Below are positions 20,330-31,579 of a stretch of DNA of 64,000 nucleotides, piece by piece (within the stretch, counting starts at the first letter, position 1; every line of letters starts with the position of its first letter). This DNA comes from Shinisaurus crocodilurus (taxonomy: Eukaryota; Chordata; Lepidosauria; Squamata; Shinisauridae), in NCBI GenBank assembly GCA_021292165.1, contig CM037878.1:194121118-194185117 (forward strand), read 5' to 3'. The position numbers were made by a program, and so were the translations under genes. Below the pieces are notes generated by a model. That model did not search any database, was not told the origin of the DNA, and saw only the letters and a list, made by a program, of their open reading frames with translations.

Positions 20330-20800
20330 CATGGAGCAAGGTCACCCTATACAATCTTAACAGTAGAGGGATGTGGGTTCATATGGGAAGACACCTTTTT
20401 GTAAGATATGCTGGGCCAAATGTTAAAAGTCAATATTACATCTTGAGTTATGCCTAGAAATTTACTGGCTGCCAATGAAGTATCTTCAACAGTAGAGTGA
20501 TATACATTTTGCACCATGTAAAATTTCAGAAAATTTCTCAATAACTGCCCCAGGTAGAGCATACTGCAGTAATCACATTGCCACGTTTCCAAAGTGTGCG
20601 GGTGGCAAGAAGATCCCAGATCTCCCAAGAAATCTTGTTGTATTCATGCTGCATAGCAATTCCTGCCTCTTGCAGACTCTTTCCTGATTTCCCAAACATC
20701 AGGTTATCATGACAGCCTACCCAGCAACTCAAAAACTCAAGTGGTAGGCAACCTAGCAGCACCAGCTCATGGAAATGAAGTAAAAACCTGTTTAAACCTG
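20330..20800 (-). mobile_element. Possible antisense L2-like LINE 3' region, strongly decayed
   Basis: The order 'TTTACTGGCTGCCAATGAAG' then 'AGAGCATACTGCAGTAATCA' resembles the antisense of the L2 ORF2 end seen more clearly at 47180-47985. No frame is intact. Confidence 0.35.
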
Positions 20801-20809
20801 AGATCCAGA

Positions 20810-22280
20810 GTGCTAGTTTCTAAAGCAAGGAAGAAGCAAGAACGCCTGTGCCATTTTCACACATTATAAAATCAATGCTGGATTGCCCTATATTGGGCAA
20901 TGTAACACTGAGAATAAATTTGTGGTATGTCAATTCAGTCAGCACAGGGTGATGGTAACTGGCATTGTGTCTAAATAAGTTCACACAACCACAGGTTTCA
21001 GATCCTTTTTTTAAAAAAATGTCTTATCTTGCATTGAATCTCATTGTGATGTCCTTTATAATACATGCATGTAATAATCATAAGAAAAGTTTGCCCATGA
21101 TGAACGTTTCTGTTTCTGCCCATCTCCACCCCCCAAGAGCAACTATTGCCATACAGTAAGCTCTGCATATATAGTAACATGTAAAATAATTACAAACAGC
21201 ATGTACAGCTATTTATTCGGAGACTGGCAAATGGAGGTTAGGACTTGTCTAACCCTAACTAAAAAAATAATAATGGAAACCACTGTGGTTCTCTGGAAGC
21301 AGAAAGTAAGTGGGCCATTAGTGCTTTCAGTATTACATTGTCCAGGCATTCCCCCTGCCGTACACAGTGACTTTGTTACTAGGCTGTCAATCCCAACCCA
21401 GAGCCTTAGGTAGTGCAAAAAGCACGTCCCAAAGAGTTTAGGCCGGGGAAAATAGCTGCAGTCTGTGAGAGGGGAACATCTGAACAGTTATGAGGCCTGA
21501 AGCCCCAGAACCGCCAGCTACAACCTGATGGACAGAAGGTGGATGGATTCCCCCTGATTCCACATGTCCATGCCCAGCTGCAATTGCTCTTGCAGCTTGC
21601 AAGAACCTCAAACAACAGCACAGTTCAAAGCTAGACAGTGGTGCAGTTAGGTAATTTTAGACTCTGGACTTAGTGGTCTTATGGAGGTGGGGGTGTTCTT
21701 TTGACAATAATGTGTATTACTTCACTTACTTCAAAATCTGGTAAGCCGGCTCTACTGTATTTGCGGGTGGGGGTTCCTGTTCCTTCTGCTCCGTTGGGCC
21801 CTGGATATCTGCCCCAAAGTCCTACCTTGATAGCACCACTGAAGCCAGATGGCTGTTGCTTGCTACTGCTGGTTGGAGAACAACAGGGGCTGTTCTCAGC
21901 CAATAGTCTTCTAATAGCTATCATTTATCTGTGCAAGAGACACCACAACTACCAGCTAGAATCAAAGAGAAAGTGACTCGGGGAGGACTGAAGATTTGTA
22001 CCTGCCCCACCACTGAATACACAGTTACCAAAGAATACATCTCTCTCTCTTTGTCTCTCTCTCTCCCAGTCACACTTTCGATTATCAGGCAGAGCCTAGG
22101 GATATAGTCCAAGGCCTACTCAACCAGATATGATGGGAAAGTGACTTAGGAAGAATTAGGACAGGTCAAGTGGAGTGTTTGTTCCCCCTCTCTTTAGAAC
22201 AGGCTCTAGAGCTACTTAAGGAGGATTAATGTCTGTGGCTAGAGCCGTTCCCAGCACAAGGTGGACATTCTCCATACCAA
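20810..22280. other. Intergenic, nothing recognised
   Basis: No credible gene. A (CT)n-like stretch lies near 22040-22068. Confidence 0.35.
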
Positions 22281-22284
22281 CCAC

Positions 22285-23034
22285 CAGGGATGGGGACTCA
22301 GACTCGAGGACTCGACTCGTGAGTCGGACTGAGTCCCCCCTCTGACTCGACTCGGACTCGAGTCCCAATATTTTTAATGGGACTCGGGACTCGAGGCCAA
22401 GGACTCTTCAACATCCCTGGGCTGTGCCAGAAGGAGTGGAGAAGAGCGCGATCACCGGTGAAGAGCGCATGGAAGCGAGGCGTGCCGCTGCTCGGCCACT
22501 ATGGACAGCTATCAGGAGCGCAGCCCCAACGATGTGTTGAGATTTATTTTGATTGATGTGTTGTTGTGGGGGGTTAGGGTCAGACATTTTGGTTTTGGCT
22601 GCCTCTGCCTGCCTGTTTGGGGTTCCCAGCCTCCTCTGCCTGCCTGGTCTCTTCTTAACCAGTTCCACAGTTTGAATTGTCCAAGACAAAGGCCTCTGCC
22701 TGCCTGCTTTGGGGTTCCCTGCCTCCTCTGCCTGCCTGGTTATTTTGGGTTTGTCTGCCTGGTCTGTTCTTGCCAAAATCAGTTGCAGAGTTTTGAAATA
22801 AAAAGGCACACTTGTGCCTAGAATTTATTTAAGCCACACATCTGAAGCAGTCTTATTTTGTTGGGAGAAAACCCCATTGATTTTAATAGGGACTCGTGGA
22901 GTCAGTTTTGGGAGTGACTCATGACTCGTGAGTCACCATTTTGGACCAAGGACTCGGACTCGGACTTGAGACTCGAGTCCAAAGACTCGTGACTCGACTC
23001 GTGACTCAAGCCCAAGGACTCTTCAACATCCCTG
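22285..23034. mobile_element. hAT element with GACTCG subterminal arrays, copy 1 (750 bp)
   Basis: The ends CAGGGATG and CATCCCTG are inverted and the target duplication CCAACCAC is perfect (22277-22284 and 23035-23042). Both subterminal regions are packed with GACTCG/CGAGTC units. A third terminus-like CAACATCCCTG lies inside at about 22411-22421, so the left 137 bp looks like a complete mini-element. The interior has CTCTGCCTGCCTG repeats and is non-coding in this copy. Confidence 0.88.
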
Positions 23035-23042
23035 CCAACCAC

Positions 23043-23720
23043 TTCCACAAATTGCCATTGTAAGTGACGGTGTATCTTCTGATGCTGCTAATTTTTATGG
23101 CTAACTACCATGGTAATTAAAATTATTAATTAAATATGATTCCTTGTTAAAAGTGATCACAGTTAACCAAGCACTTAATATGAAATATAAAAGAATTCAT
23201 TGAAGCATCAAATATGATTAATGAATTCATCATCAATATCATGATACAGCTATCTGAAATGCACACGCACGCATGCAGAGCTGTTACAGAATGATTTGTT
23301 GTACAATTATTTTATAAACGTTAGACATGCCATTTAAACCGGTCCTTACCAGAAGCTGTAACAAATTAGTGTTGTGTTAACAACAAAGTTTGACAGCTTG
23401 CTTCCACAGTCTACCCTAATAGTTTTCAATGAAACATCTTAGCCTAACAACTGTGCCCTTGTCTGGAGTAGAAACAAATTAGGTTAATGTAATTTTCTAA
23501 AGATACATCAAATAACAAAATATTCACTATTAATATGGATGTATGTTCTAATTAGGCAGAAAGTGCCTCCCTGAGGCCAACATCCTGTGTTATGATGATC
23601 CTTTCTTATCTTGCAAACTGCTCAGTAACTAGGAAAACTAGCTCTTTAAAAAGGAAACCCCAAACGAAAACAGGGGCTTCCAGCATGGTTACCAAATATT
23701 TTCTGGCTGACATCCCTTAT
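23043..23720. other. Intergenic, nothing recognised
   Basis: AT-rich, without a credible gene. Confidence 0.35.
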
Positions 23721-23724
23721 GCCA

Positions 23725-23862
23725 GAGGTTGGCAACTTGTGGCCCTACAGATGTTTTGGCCTACACCTCCCATCAGTCCTAGTCAGCATATACAATGGTG
23801 AGGAATGATGGGAATTGTAGGCCAAAACATCTGGTGGGCAACAAGTTGACCACCCCTCCCCA
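23725..23862. mobile_element. Palindromic hAT MITE
   Basis: CCAGAGGTTGGCAACTTGTG at the left is mirrored by GGGCAACAAGTTGACCACCC at the right. GGCCTACACCTCCCATCA and TGGGAATTGTAGGCC lie inside. Confidence 0.65.
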
Positions 23863-24221
23863 GTGCCCTTAAAAGCTGTGTTACCAACAGAAATCGAATG
23901 CTTTTCCAATTACTCATGCTGGGAAATGTTTCACACATTGAATGTGTGCCTGTCATACAACTGTTCAAGGCACATGTTCCTTGCCAGAAAAAAAGTGATC
24001 TATTATTAGTTTTTCATTTAGAAGTTGTGGCTATTGCCTCTGATGTATTAGCAGCAGCAGTAAAATCTTAGGGGTTCAATTTAGGCTGGAGATTTAACCC
24101 TGCTCAGTTGTTTGGTACTTGTGGGTACCAAATGCATGAAGGGACTCTGCCTTCCCTTAGACACATGCCCTGGCTGATGTGCAGTCAGCCAGGGTTTGTG
24201 CCCCAAGGGGGAAGTCTTATG

Positions 24222-24310
24222 CCAGGGGTGCAGAACCTCTGGCCCACAGGCCTAATCCAGCCTGCTGGGCTCCACAGAGCCCCCTGGAGGAATCCCCCAG
24301 AGAGCATCCT
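24222..24310 (+). mobile_element. hAT end fragment related to 6150-8574
   Basis: CAGGGGTGCAGAACCTCTGG then GGCCTAATCCAGCCTGCTGG matches the left end of the outer element at 6150. No right end was found. Confidence 0.55.
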
Positions 24311-24314
24311 TGCT

Positions 24315-25135
24315 GTTATCTCAGATCTGATTATCAGACTGGAGATTATAGCGGAGATGCAGGTGGCATGAACTCAACCCACATTGGGAAAAGGGGCTGC
24401 TCTTTCCAGCATGGGCCAAGTAGCTTTGCATGGTGCTTGGTGCAAATAGGGACGCTGATAGATGCATGAACTCGGTCTGCACCAGGAAGAGCAGCTACTC
24501 TTCCCACAGCTAGCCAGGCCCATTCACAGAAGCTCCTTTATGCATTCGATATCCACAGGTTTCGAACAAACGAGCAAAGCTTTTAAGGGAGCTCCAAGTA
24601 CTTTAAGAGACACATTCCTTCCTATAGGCTACAATAAACACACATTTCTTTTGTCCAACTTGACTTTGGTTTAAAAGGTTTTGCAGGCTTTTGAAGCAAT
24701 GAAAAACCTGCACATCTCTTTACCAGAGTGAAAGTGGCAAGCAGCAATTCCTCTTTAACATTGCCTTCAACTCTCCCCAAAAATGAATCTCTCTATTTCC
24801 AGCCTCATATGACCACATTGTTATGCAGGGAATGTGGGTTGATTGGGTCCATGAGGAGTTTAGCGTACAGTGAAATGTTTGTATACAATTGTTTCATCAT
24901 CTCACAAATTCGGATTGTAGCAGGCTTGCAATATTGTGGTAAATGTGGGCTCAGAACAATGGACTACACGCTTCATGAATTCACTGAAGCCACATTGGCA
25001 ACGAGGCAGTCAGTTTGATGTTTTGGCCCTGATGCTCAGTTCCACGTGTGTAACCATTGGGAAGGTGGCTGACCCACCCATTCTCACACATAACACATGC
25101 ATTCATTTACACCAAGATCCACATATTACCCGCAC
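24315..25135. other. Intergenic, nothing recognised
   Basis: No gene or repeat is supported. Confidence 0.35.
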
Positions 25136-25140
25136 ACATT

Positions 25141-25197
25141 CTTATGTGTGCGCACACACACAGGCAGGCAGGCAGGCAGGCAGACACACACACACCT
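25141..25197. repeat. Compound microsatellite (CA)n-(GGCA)n-(CA)n
   Basis: CACACACA, then five GGCA-type units, then ACACACACAC. Confidence 0.85.
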
Positions 25198-25199
25198 AA

Positions 25200-25640
25200 C
25201 AGGAATATCCACTTCCCTCCCCCTGCAGTTAGGCTTGGGAAAAGCTTCCTCTTGAAGACAATGAAAGATTTTCCTCAAGGCTAATTGCAACATTGGGTAA
25301 TTTTCAGGGAGGGAGTCTTAGCTGGGTGGGCAGAGTTAACTCTCTCCTCTCCAGTTGAGACCCAACTTCTTCACCCTGCCCCTGCAGCAATGAAGCTTGG
25401 AAAAAGCCTTCCATTTGGCTTCCATGGACGGCTTTTTGCAAGCCCTATTGCAACAACATCACACATTCCCTGCGCCTTCTCTATGGGTTTCATATTTTGA
25501 AATGTGGATATGCCCTAGTGTTTATTGTGGAGCATGTTCTTGGTACATGTCATGCTATAGATTCAGATGGCTGTTTAACTTGCAGTGGCAGTCTATGTGG
25601 ATTGTATGCTTGTGACAGGTTCAACATATGCTCTGAATGA
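25200..25640. other. Intergenic, nothing recognised
   Basis: No gene or repeat is supported. Confidence 0.35.
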
Positions 25641-25644
25641 ACAT

Positions 25645-25988
25645 ACATTTCATAGATCATCGAGTTGGAAGGAGCCTACAAGGCTATGGAGTCCAACCCC
25701 CTGCTCAATGCAGGAAACTAGAGGAGGGGTGTGGCTTATAAGGCCTGTGGCTTATGCTGGCTCAGCTTGTCTGAGCATGGAAAGCTAAGCAGGGTCAGGC
25801 CTGGTTATTACTTGGATGGGAGACCCCTCCTCTAGTTTCCTGCATTGAGCAGGGGGTTGGACTCCATAGCCTTGTAGGCTCCTTCCAACTCGATGATCTA
25901 TGAAATCTATCCAAGTAATAACCAGGCTTGACCTTGCTTAGTTTTCCACGCTCAGACAAGCTGAGCCAGCGTGAGCCACAGGCCTGTA
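25645..25988. mobile_element. 5S-derived SINE split by an opposite-strand copy of itself
   Basis: Minus-strand pieces at 25645-25727 (tail) and about 25910-25988 (5S head) flank a full plus-strand copy (about 25740-25909) with box A AAGCTAAGCAGGGTC and box C TTGGATGGGAGACC. The minus copy lacks only a few bases (CTCCC) at the break. Confidence 0.8.
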
Positions 25989-26023
25989 TGTCAAGCCTGC
26001 TTATTGCATACACTGTAAGCCAA

Positions 26024-27014
26024 CAGGGATGTTGAAGAGTCCTTGGTCTCGAGTCACGAGTCTTTGGACCCGAGTCTCGAGTCCGAGTCCGAGTCCTTGG
26101 TCCAAAATGGTGACTCACGAGTCACGAGTCACAAGTCACTCCCAAAGCTGACTCCACGAGTCCCTATTAAAATCAACAGGGTTTTTTCCCAACAAAATAA
26201 GGCTACTTCAGATGTGTGGTTTAAATAAATTCTTGGCACAAGTGTGCCTTTTTATTTCAAAACTCTGCAACTGATTTTGGCAAGAACAGACCAGGCAGAC
26301 AAACCCCAAATAACCAGGCAGGCAGAGGAGGCAGGGAACCCCAAAGCAGGCAGGCAGAGGCCTTTGTCTTGGACAATTCAACAGTTGAACTGGTCAAGAA
26401 GAGACCAGGCAGGCAGAGGAGGCTGGGAACCCCAGACAGGCAGGCAGAGGCAGCCAAACCCAAAATGTCTGAAAGGTTGCATTTTAGAAAAATGATTTTA
26501 AAAAATAAACTTGCTGTACTTCCTAAAACTTATCCATGTTGCATTTGAGGAACATGATTTTTTCTAAATGTTTGGCCCCCATTCTGGAACAGTGAGATCT
26601 CATCACAATTCCACCCTCACTGAACACCTGCTCCACTGGTGATGAACTTGCTGGAACCAGAAACACACTCAGAGCAGCCACACAGAGTAATCTCAGGTCT
26701 TTCTTCTGCCTCTCCCAAGTACGCAACACATCAATCAAAATAAATCTTGACACACTGTTGGGGCTGCACTCCTGGTAGCCGTCCATAGTGGCCGAGCAGC
26801 GGCACACCTCGCTTCCATGCGCTCTTCGCCGGCAATCATGCTCCTCTCCACTCCTTCTGGCACAGCCCAGGGATGTTGAAGAGTCCTTGGTCTCGAGTCC
26901 CGAGTCGAGTCTCGAGTCCCATTAAAAATATTGGGACTCGAGTCCGAGTCGAGTCAGAGGGGGGACTCAGTCCGACTCACGAGTCGAGTCCTCGAGTCCG
27001 AGTTCCCATCCCTG
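26024..27014 (-). mobile_element. hAT element with GACTCG arrays, copy 2 (991 bp)
   Basis: The ends CAGGGATG and CATCCCTG are inverted and the 8-bp duplication TAAGCCAA is perfect (26016-26023 and 27015-27022). It is in the opposite orientation to copy 1. An internal terminus CAGGGATGTTGAAGAG occurs at about 26872, as in copy 1. It retains a transposase C-terminus (separate entry), so it is an internal-deletion derivative of an autonomous element. Confidence 0.9.
26523..26807 (-). pseudogene. hAT transposase C-terminal (dimerisation) domain remnant
   Basis: On the minus strand a short frame contains LCVAALSVFLVPASSSPVEQ, VFSEGGIVMRSHCSRMG and AKHLEKIMFLKCN. This follows the pattern of the hAT-family C-terminal dimerisation domain (PxSSxxxERxFSxxG...R..L......L.FLK.N). 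In hAT transposases this domain helps form the multimer that cuts the ends. The catalytic DDE core and the BED zinc finger are missing, so it is not functional. The final 'E-x-V-F-S' box and the closing hydrophobic segment are well preserved. The sequence around it is open but carries no other motif. Confidence 0.8.
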
Positions 27015-27022
27015 TAAGCCAA

Positions 27023-29025
27023 GCCAGACAGGATCACACTAGCATCTCTCCATGGCCATGTTGTCACTGCCTGTCTGCCCTTGCTCCTTGCCCTTCATCC
27101 TGTATGTGTGTCATAAGTTTAAGAAAAGTTGGGGGGGGGGAGGAATCCTCTACAACCTACCAAACAGGTAATAATGTTTGTTGGAAGTAGGGCAAAATTG
27201 GCATGACACAGCCACCTACAAAATCAAGTGCCAGAGGAATATTTTGTTCTCTACCCTGCAGTGGTATATTCCAAAGAGGTGAATTTCTGGTCTGTGTATG
27301 CAGAAAGTAAATTGCATTTTATGATTATTTTAGCCTGTCTCCTTCTGGAATTTTTAAAAATTTAGATATTTATTTATTATAAGTATTTTTATACCCTCCC
27401 CTTCAATCATATTCCCGGGGCACTTTACAGAAAGAGTAAAATAATTAAATGTACTTTACCTCAAAATGTATCCTTAATTTGAAAGTTCCTGATGAAGAGT
27501 TGCACAGAAGGTAAAAGTCCATTAAGTATGACTTCTCCTGTCATCACAGCACTAGTGTGATGGGAAAAGACATGTCTGGTGAAATTCTTCAGGCTAAAAT
27601 CATTGGAGAAATGTCCCCTGTCCCGATGACTTTAAGTGCCTTCCTGACAGATGCTAGTTGCTGTATGACACAAATTCAACAGGAGTAGCTGCTAGGAAGA
27701 AAAAGAAAGCAGCAACCTTCTGCGATTTGAATTTATGCCTGCCATGCTATTGTTAAATGCACAGAGCCTGTGTAAGGGGGCAGGAGACACCGCTTGGCAA
27801 TCCTACTGTTAGACTCTGAATAAAGTCAGCATAAGTATTCAAGCACGTAGGCAAACTTCACAGCTACTTCTGATATGAAACATTATTTCCTTCATCCATG
27901 TCCATCAGCTTTCTACAAACTTCCTCACAGCTGAAGTATCTGTACATGTTCTCAGCTTCAGCAAGATTACAAGCCCGATAACTAACTTACCGTATATCAC
28001 CTCTACTGGTCTAACTGCAGAGGTGACTTCTCTCAACAGAAAAAAATCAACCACTCTAGAGACAACAGCTGAATCAGAGCTTTGATACCTTCTCTGCTAG
28101 GGTAACTCAGGCGACTCCTCTCTAGAGGCGCAACATGCAACAGCCGCCAAAATAAGTTGGAGGAATGTTCTGTGCTGAAGTCTTACATGGGGATTCCAAA
28201 TAGGTTGGCACTTGGAACCAAGGGAGGGAAGCAGTTGCACAGGGGACATGGGTGGATGCAGGCAGTGCCAATGTGGCCATGGAGAAACGCTCATCTCATG
28301 TGATCCTGTCTGGCTTGCAGTACATGCAATGTACTGTACATTCCCAGTCTAGTTTTGGGATTTGTGCAGGAGCCAGGGAAACTCATGCTCCCTAGCTTCC
28401 TTGCCCAGTACCTCAGAATCAAAGGTATGAGAGAAAAATTAAGGAAAGAAGCCTTAGGACGGCAGGAGAAGTCAAACGGGTGCTTAGCAGAATTGAGAGA
28501 GATTCAGCTTGCTGAGAGTAGGGCTGTGCTTGCTTCAATTCTGCTCAACCTCCCCACCATCATCACCACTGCCTTTTGGGGTGTTGCCCATCATTGTACA
28601 GGTTTCTAAATAATACCAGAATGCAGTGCTGGGGGCGGGCCCTGCAAGCACCTCCCACTCTCTCCCTCATGCAATTGCAATCATGTGAGGGGAGGATGCT
28701 TCCCAAGGACTACAGACTGTGTGCTTCCTCTGTGGATTCTGGGACTTTTAGTCCCAGTCCTTGGCAGGAAAAGACACTCCCCTATGTCCACGGAAGGTAC
28801 AGGCTCCACTCCTCCTTTCCCCATCCAAAAAACCTCCCCTTGGGGAAGGGGAAGCAGAGGAGGGCACTATTGAACCGTTTTCTTCTTCTGTCAGGTATTC
28901 TATTGGAATACTCGAAAAACCACAAGGATTGTCAGGGTGAATGGGAGGGTGATTGCCATTCCTAAAGCAACTGGCAGAAAACTATGGTTTATACCGTATT
29001 TGTAAAGTGTGCATTTTGTTTTTAA
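27023..29025. other. Intergenic, little recognised
   Basis: A short antisense retroposon tail (TTTATTTATTATAAGTATTT...ACCCTCCCC) lies at about 27360-27440. The rest shows no credible gene; small open frames here lack motifs. Confidence 0.4.
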
Positions 29026-29029
29026 GGCT

Positions 29030-29228
29030 TCAATCCTATAGTCACTTACCATGAATTAAGCCCCATTGAACTCAGCAGAATTTACTTCTGAGTAGCATAC
29101 GTAGCAGCCTTCTCCAACCTGGTGCCCTCAAGATGTGTTGGACTACATTGCCCAGCATCCTCCAGCCAGCATAGCTGGCAGTTGTAGTCCAATGCATCTG
29201 GAAGGCACCAGATTGGAGTAGGCTGGTG
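29030..29228. mobile_element. AATCCTAT MITE followed by a palindromic hAT MITE
   Basis: 29028-29098 holds CAATCCTATAGTCACTTACC and ATTTACTTCTGAGTAGCATA. 29103-29228 has GCAGCCTTCTCCAACCTGGT and CACCAGATTGGAGTAGGCTG as inverted ends, with GGACTACATTGCCCAGCATC inside. Confidence 0.65.
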
Positions 29229-29440
29229 TATAGGATGGTTGTTCTATTTAAAGAAAAAACTGTACAGTCTGATTCATTACTGTGTATACCACTACAAACT
29301 ACTTTGTTTCTTTCCTCTTCACTTAGTTCTAACTCACTGCAGATAACTTGCCAAGCCATTTTATATTATAAGATTCCCCCCCCTCATGAAGAGCACATTA
29401 ATCAAAATGTGTTTAGATTTTGGATAATAAATACATTTAT

Positions 29441-29685
29441 TTATTATTTATTTTATTTATTATATTTATACCCCGCCTTTTTTCCTGCAAGGAACCCAAG
29501 GTGGCTTACATAATCCTCCCCCTCCTCTCCACTTTATCCTCACAACAATCCTGTGAGGTAGGTTAGGCTGAGAGTCAGTGACTGGCCCAAAGTCACCCAG
29601 TGAGTTTCATGGCCAAGTGGGGACTAGAACCTGGATCTCCCAAGTCCCAGTCCAACTCTCTCACCACTACGCCACGCTGGCTCTC
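29441..29685 (-). mobile_element. Sauria-type SINE, near full length
   Basis: The minus strand starts AGAGCCAGCGTGGCGTAGTG (box A region), has box B GGTTCTAGTCC, then CCTAACCTACCTCACAGG and a tail ending in TATAAATATAATAAATAA. The head is tRNA-like. Confidence 0.88.
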
Positions 29686-29825
29686 AAATTGCTCATAGTA
29701 TCACCATAATTTGTTTTGTTCTTGTTTTGTTTTAAACTGGACATTAATACAATCTCCTTTACAGAATAGGGAAAGTGCTACCCTGTTGATTCTCCTGGAC
29801 CTCTTGGCAGCTTTTGATACCCTAA

Positions 29826-29954
29826 CAGGGCAGGGGTGGGCACCCTCCAGATGTTTTGACCTATATAACTCCCATCAGCTCTAGCCAGCATAGCCAATGA
29901 TGAGGGATCATGGAAGGACAAAACATCTGGAGGGCCACAAGTTGTCCAGCCCTG
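29826..29954. mobile_element. hAT MITE in the LINE
   Basis: CAGGGCAGGGGTGGGCACCC and GGCCACAAGTTGTCCAGCCC at the ends, CCCTAA on both sides, and AACTCCCATCAGC inside. Confidence 0.65.
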
Positions 29955-30051
29955 CCCTAAACTTTGGTACTCTTCTGGGTTGCCTGTCTGGGTTGGAAAC
30001 ATCAGACACTGCATTTTACTCCCATTCCCATCTGTTAGGAACATTCTAGAT

Positions 30052-30178
30052 CAGTGTTCCCCAACCTTGGGTCCCCAGGTGTTTTTGGCCTACAACTCCC
30101 AGCATGCCCCAGCCCTCAGCCAGCATGCTGGGAGTTGTAGGCCAAAAACATCTAGGGAACCAAGGTTGGAGAACACTG
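30052..30178. mobile_element. 127-bp palindromic hAT MITE
   Basis: It begins CAGTGTTCCCCAACC and ends GGTTGGAGAACACTG. The 8-bp duplication TTCTAGAT is perfect (30044-30051 and 30179-30186). CCTACAACTCCCAGCATGCC and its inverse lie inside. This is the best-preserved copy of its family here. Confidence 0.92.
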
Positions 30179-30904
30179 TTCTAGATTATCTTCGTGTGAG
30201 AGACTTCTCACCTATCCCGTGGCAACTGCTATTTGGAAAGCTGTGATGTTCCATCTTGTCTCCCATTTAATATCTACATGAACTGCTTGCAGGGATTTTG
30301 AAGTGTCATCAGTATGCTGATGTCAACCTACTCTGTTTATCCTTTTCATCTGATCCAGGTGTAGCAATCGACATTCTGTGCAGGTACATGGAGACAGTAA
30401 TGAATTGGCTGACAAATAAAATAAACTGAAGCTTAATCCAGACAAGACAGAAGTGTTGACGGTAAGTAGTTCAGCAGCTCTGGATTTGGTATTCTGACTG
30501 TACTGGATGGGTTCTGTACTCCCCATTAAGAATTAGGTCCATGGTTTAGGAGTGCTTCTGGACTCTGCTCCAGGTTGCTCAGGTGGCATCCATGACCAGG
30601 ATTACTTTTAATCAGCTTCTGTTGCTACACCAGCTGCAGCCTCTCCTGGGGAAAGAAGATACTGCCATCATCCATCCATACCTTAGTAACTTCCAGGTTA
30701 GACCACTTTAACATGCTTTATATGAGCTTGTCTCTAAAAGGTGTTCAGAAACTACAGCCAGTCCAGAAAGTGGCAGCCAGGATGTTAACCAAGAGGACTT
30801 GCTGCTTTGGGCATATTACACCACTGCTGAAAGGTCTGAATTGACTTTGTTTCCAGGCACGTTTCAATTGGCGGCCCTTACTGTTTAACCTCTTAGGGGT
30901 CTGT

Positions 30905-31575
30905 AAAGTTCCCCCCCCCAAAAAAAATACTTTACAGAAGAGAAGAATACTTCGTATATCAACCCTCTAGCACATGGATTGGCACACTATTCCTAGTAAC
31001 GATAAATGAGATAGAGAAAAATGGAGGTGGGAAATTAGCATTTGCCAAATAAGAAACAGGGAAATGAAGAGGCAGGACAAGGAAGCAGTTTTCAGGGAGC
31101 TTGAGCGCAAGTGACATTGGGTGGATCATGTGAGGGGCAGAACAGATAACTCCAGAGACTTAATTTAGGAGGAACAGAAGGAAATAGAGCCAAACTGTGT
31201 ATATTTACCTTGTTTCAAAGAAAGGGGAACAGAAAAGGACCTCACTTTCCCAATGGCATTTCCATTCTTTCCTTGAACCAACTACTTAAGCCTACCTTAT
31301 ATGATCAGGCTTTTGGAAGGGGAAAAGAAGGATAAACATTTAAGCTGTGATCTGCTTCTAATTTTCAGATTGGTTTAGATTGGCTAATTTTTAACTAATG
31401 GTGTATTGATTGGTTGGTTTTAGAGTCCGTTTTAATGTGTACTTTTTTGTTTGTTTGTTACTGTTACTGCAGGGGTGCACACCCCGCAGTCTGTGGGCCT
31501 TCCCCAGACACATGTTGTATGGCCCCCATGCTTCCTCCATGCTGCTGTCGAATTCTTGCCCTCTCCCTGTTGCTG
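30905..31575. other. Intergenic, nothing recognised
   Basis: No credible gene. CAGGGGTGCACACC at 31470 resembles a hAT end, with a possible partner TGCACTCCTG at 32305-32314, but the flanks do not match well. Confidence 0.35.
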
Positions 31576-31579
31576 ATGA

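Larger units (their letters stand above)
29730..30900 (+). mobile_element. L2-like LINE reverse transcriptase fragment with two hAT MITEs inserted
   Basis: The plus strand reads decayed RT motifs: LLDLLAAFDT (palm, first Asp), an IYMNCLQGFEV-like segment before the YADD region, LKLNPDKTEVL and the later ORF2 portions. The frame is broken repeatedly. MITEs lie at 29826-29954 (ends CAGGG/CCCTG, flanked by CCCTAA) and 30052-30178. Confidence 0.8.

Noticed and set aside
22408..22809. 133-codon minus-strand frame rich in Arg, Gln and Lys
   Set aside because: It translates the CTCTGCCTGCCTG repeats inside the hAT element and also occurs in part in the second copy. No transposase motif.
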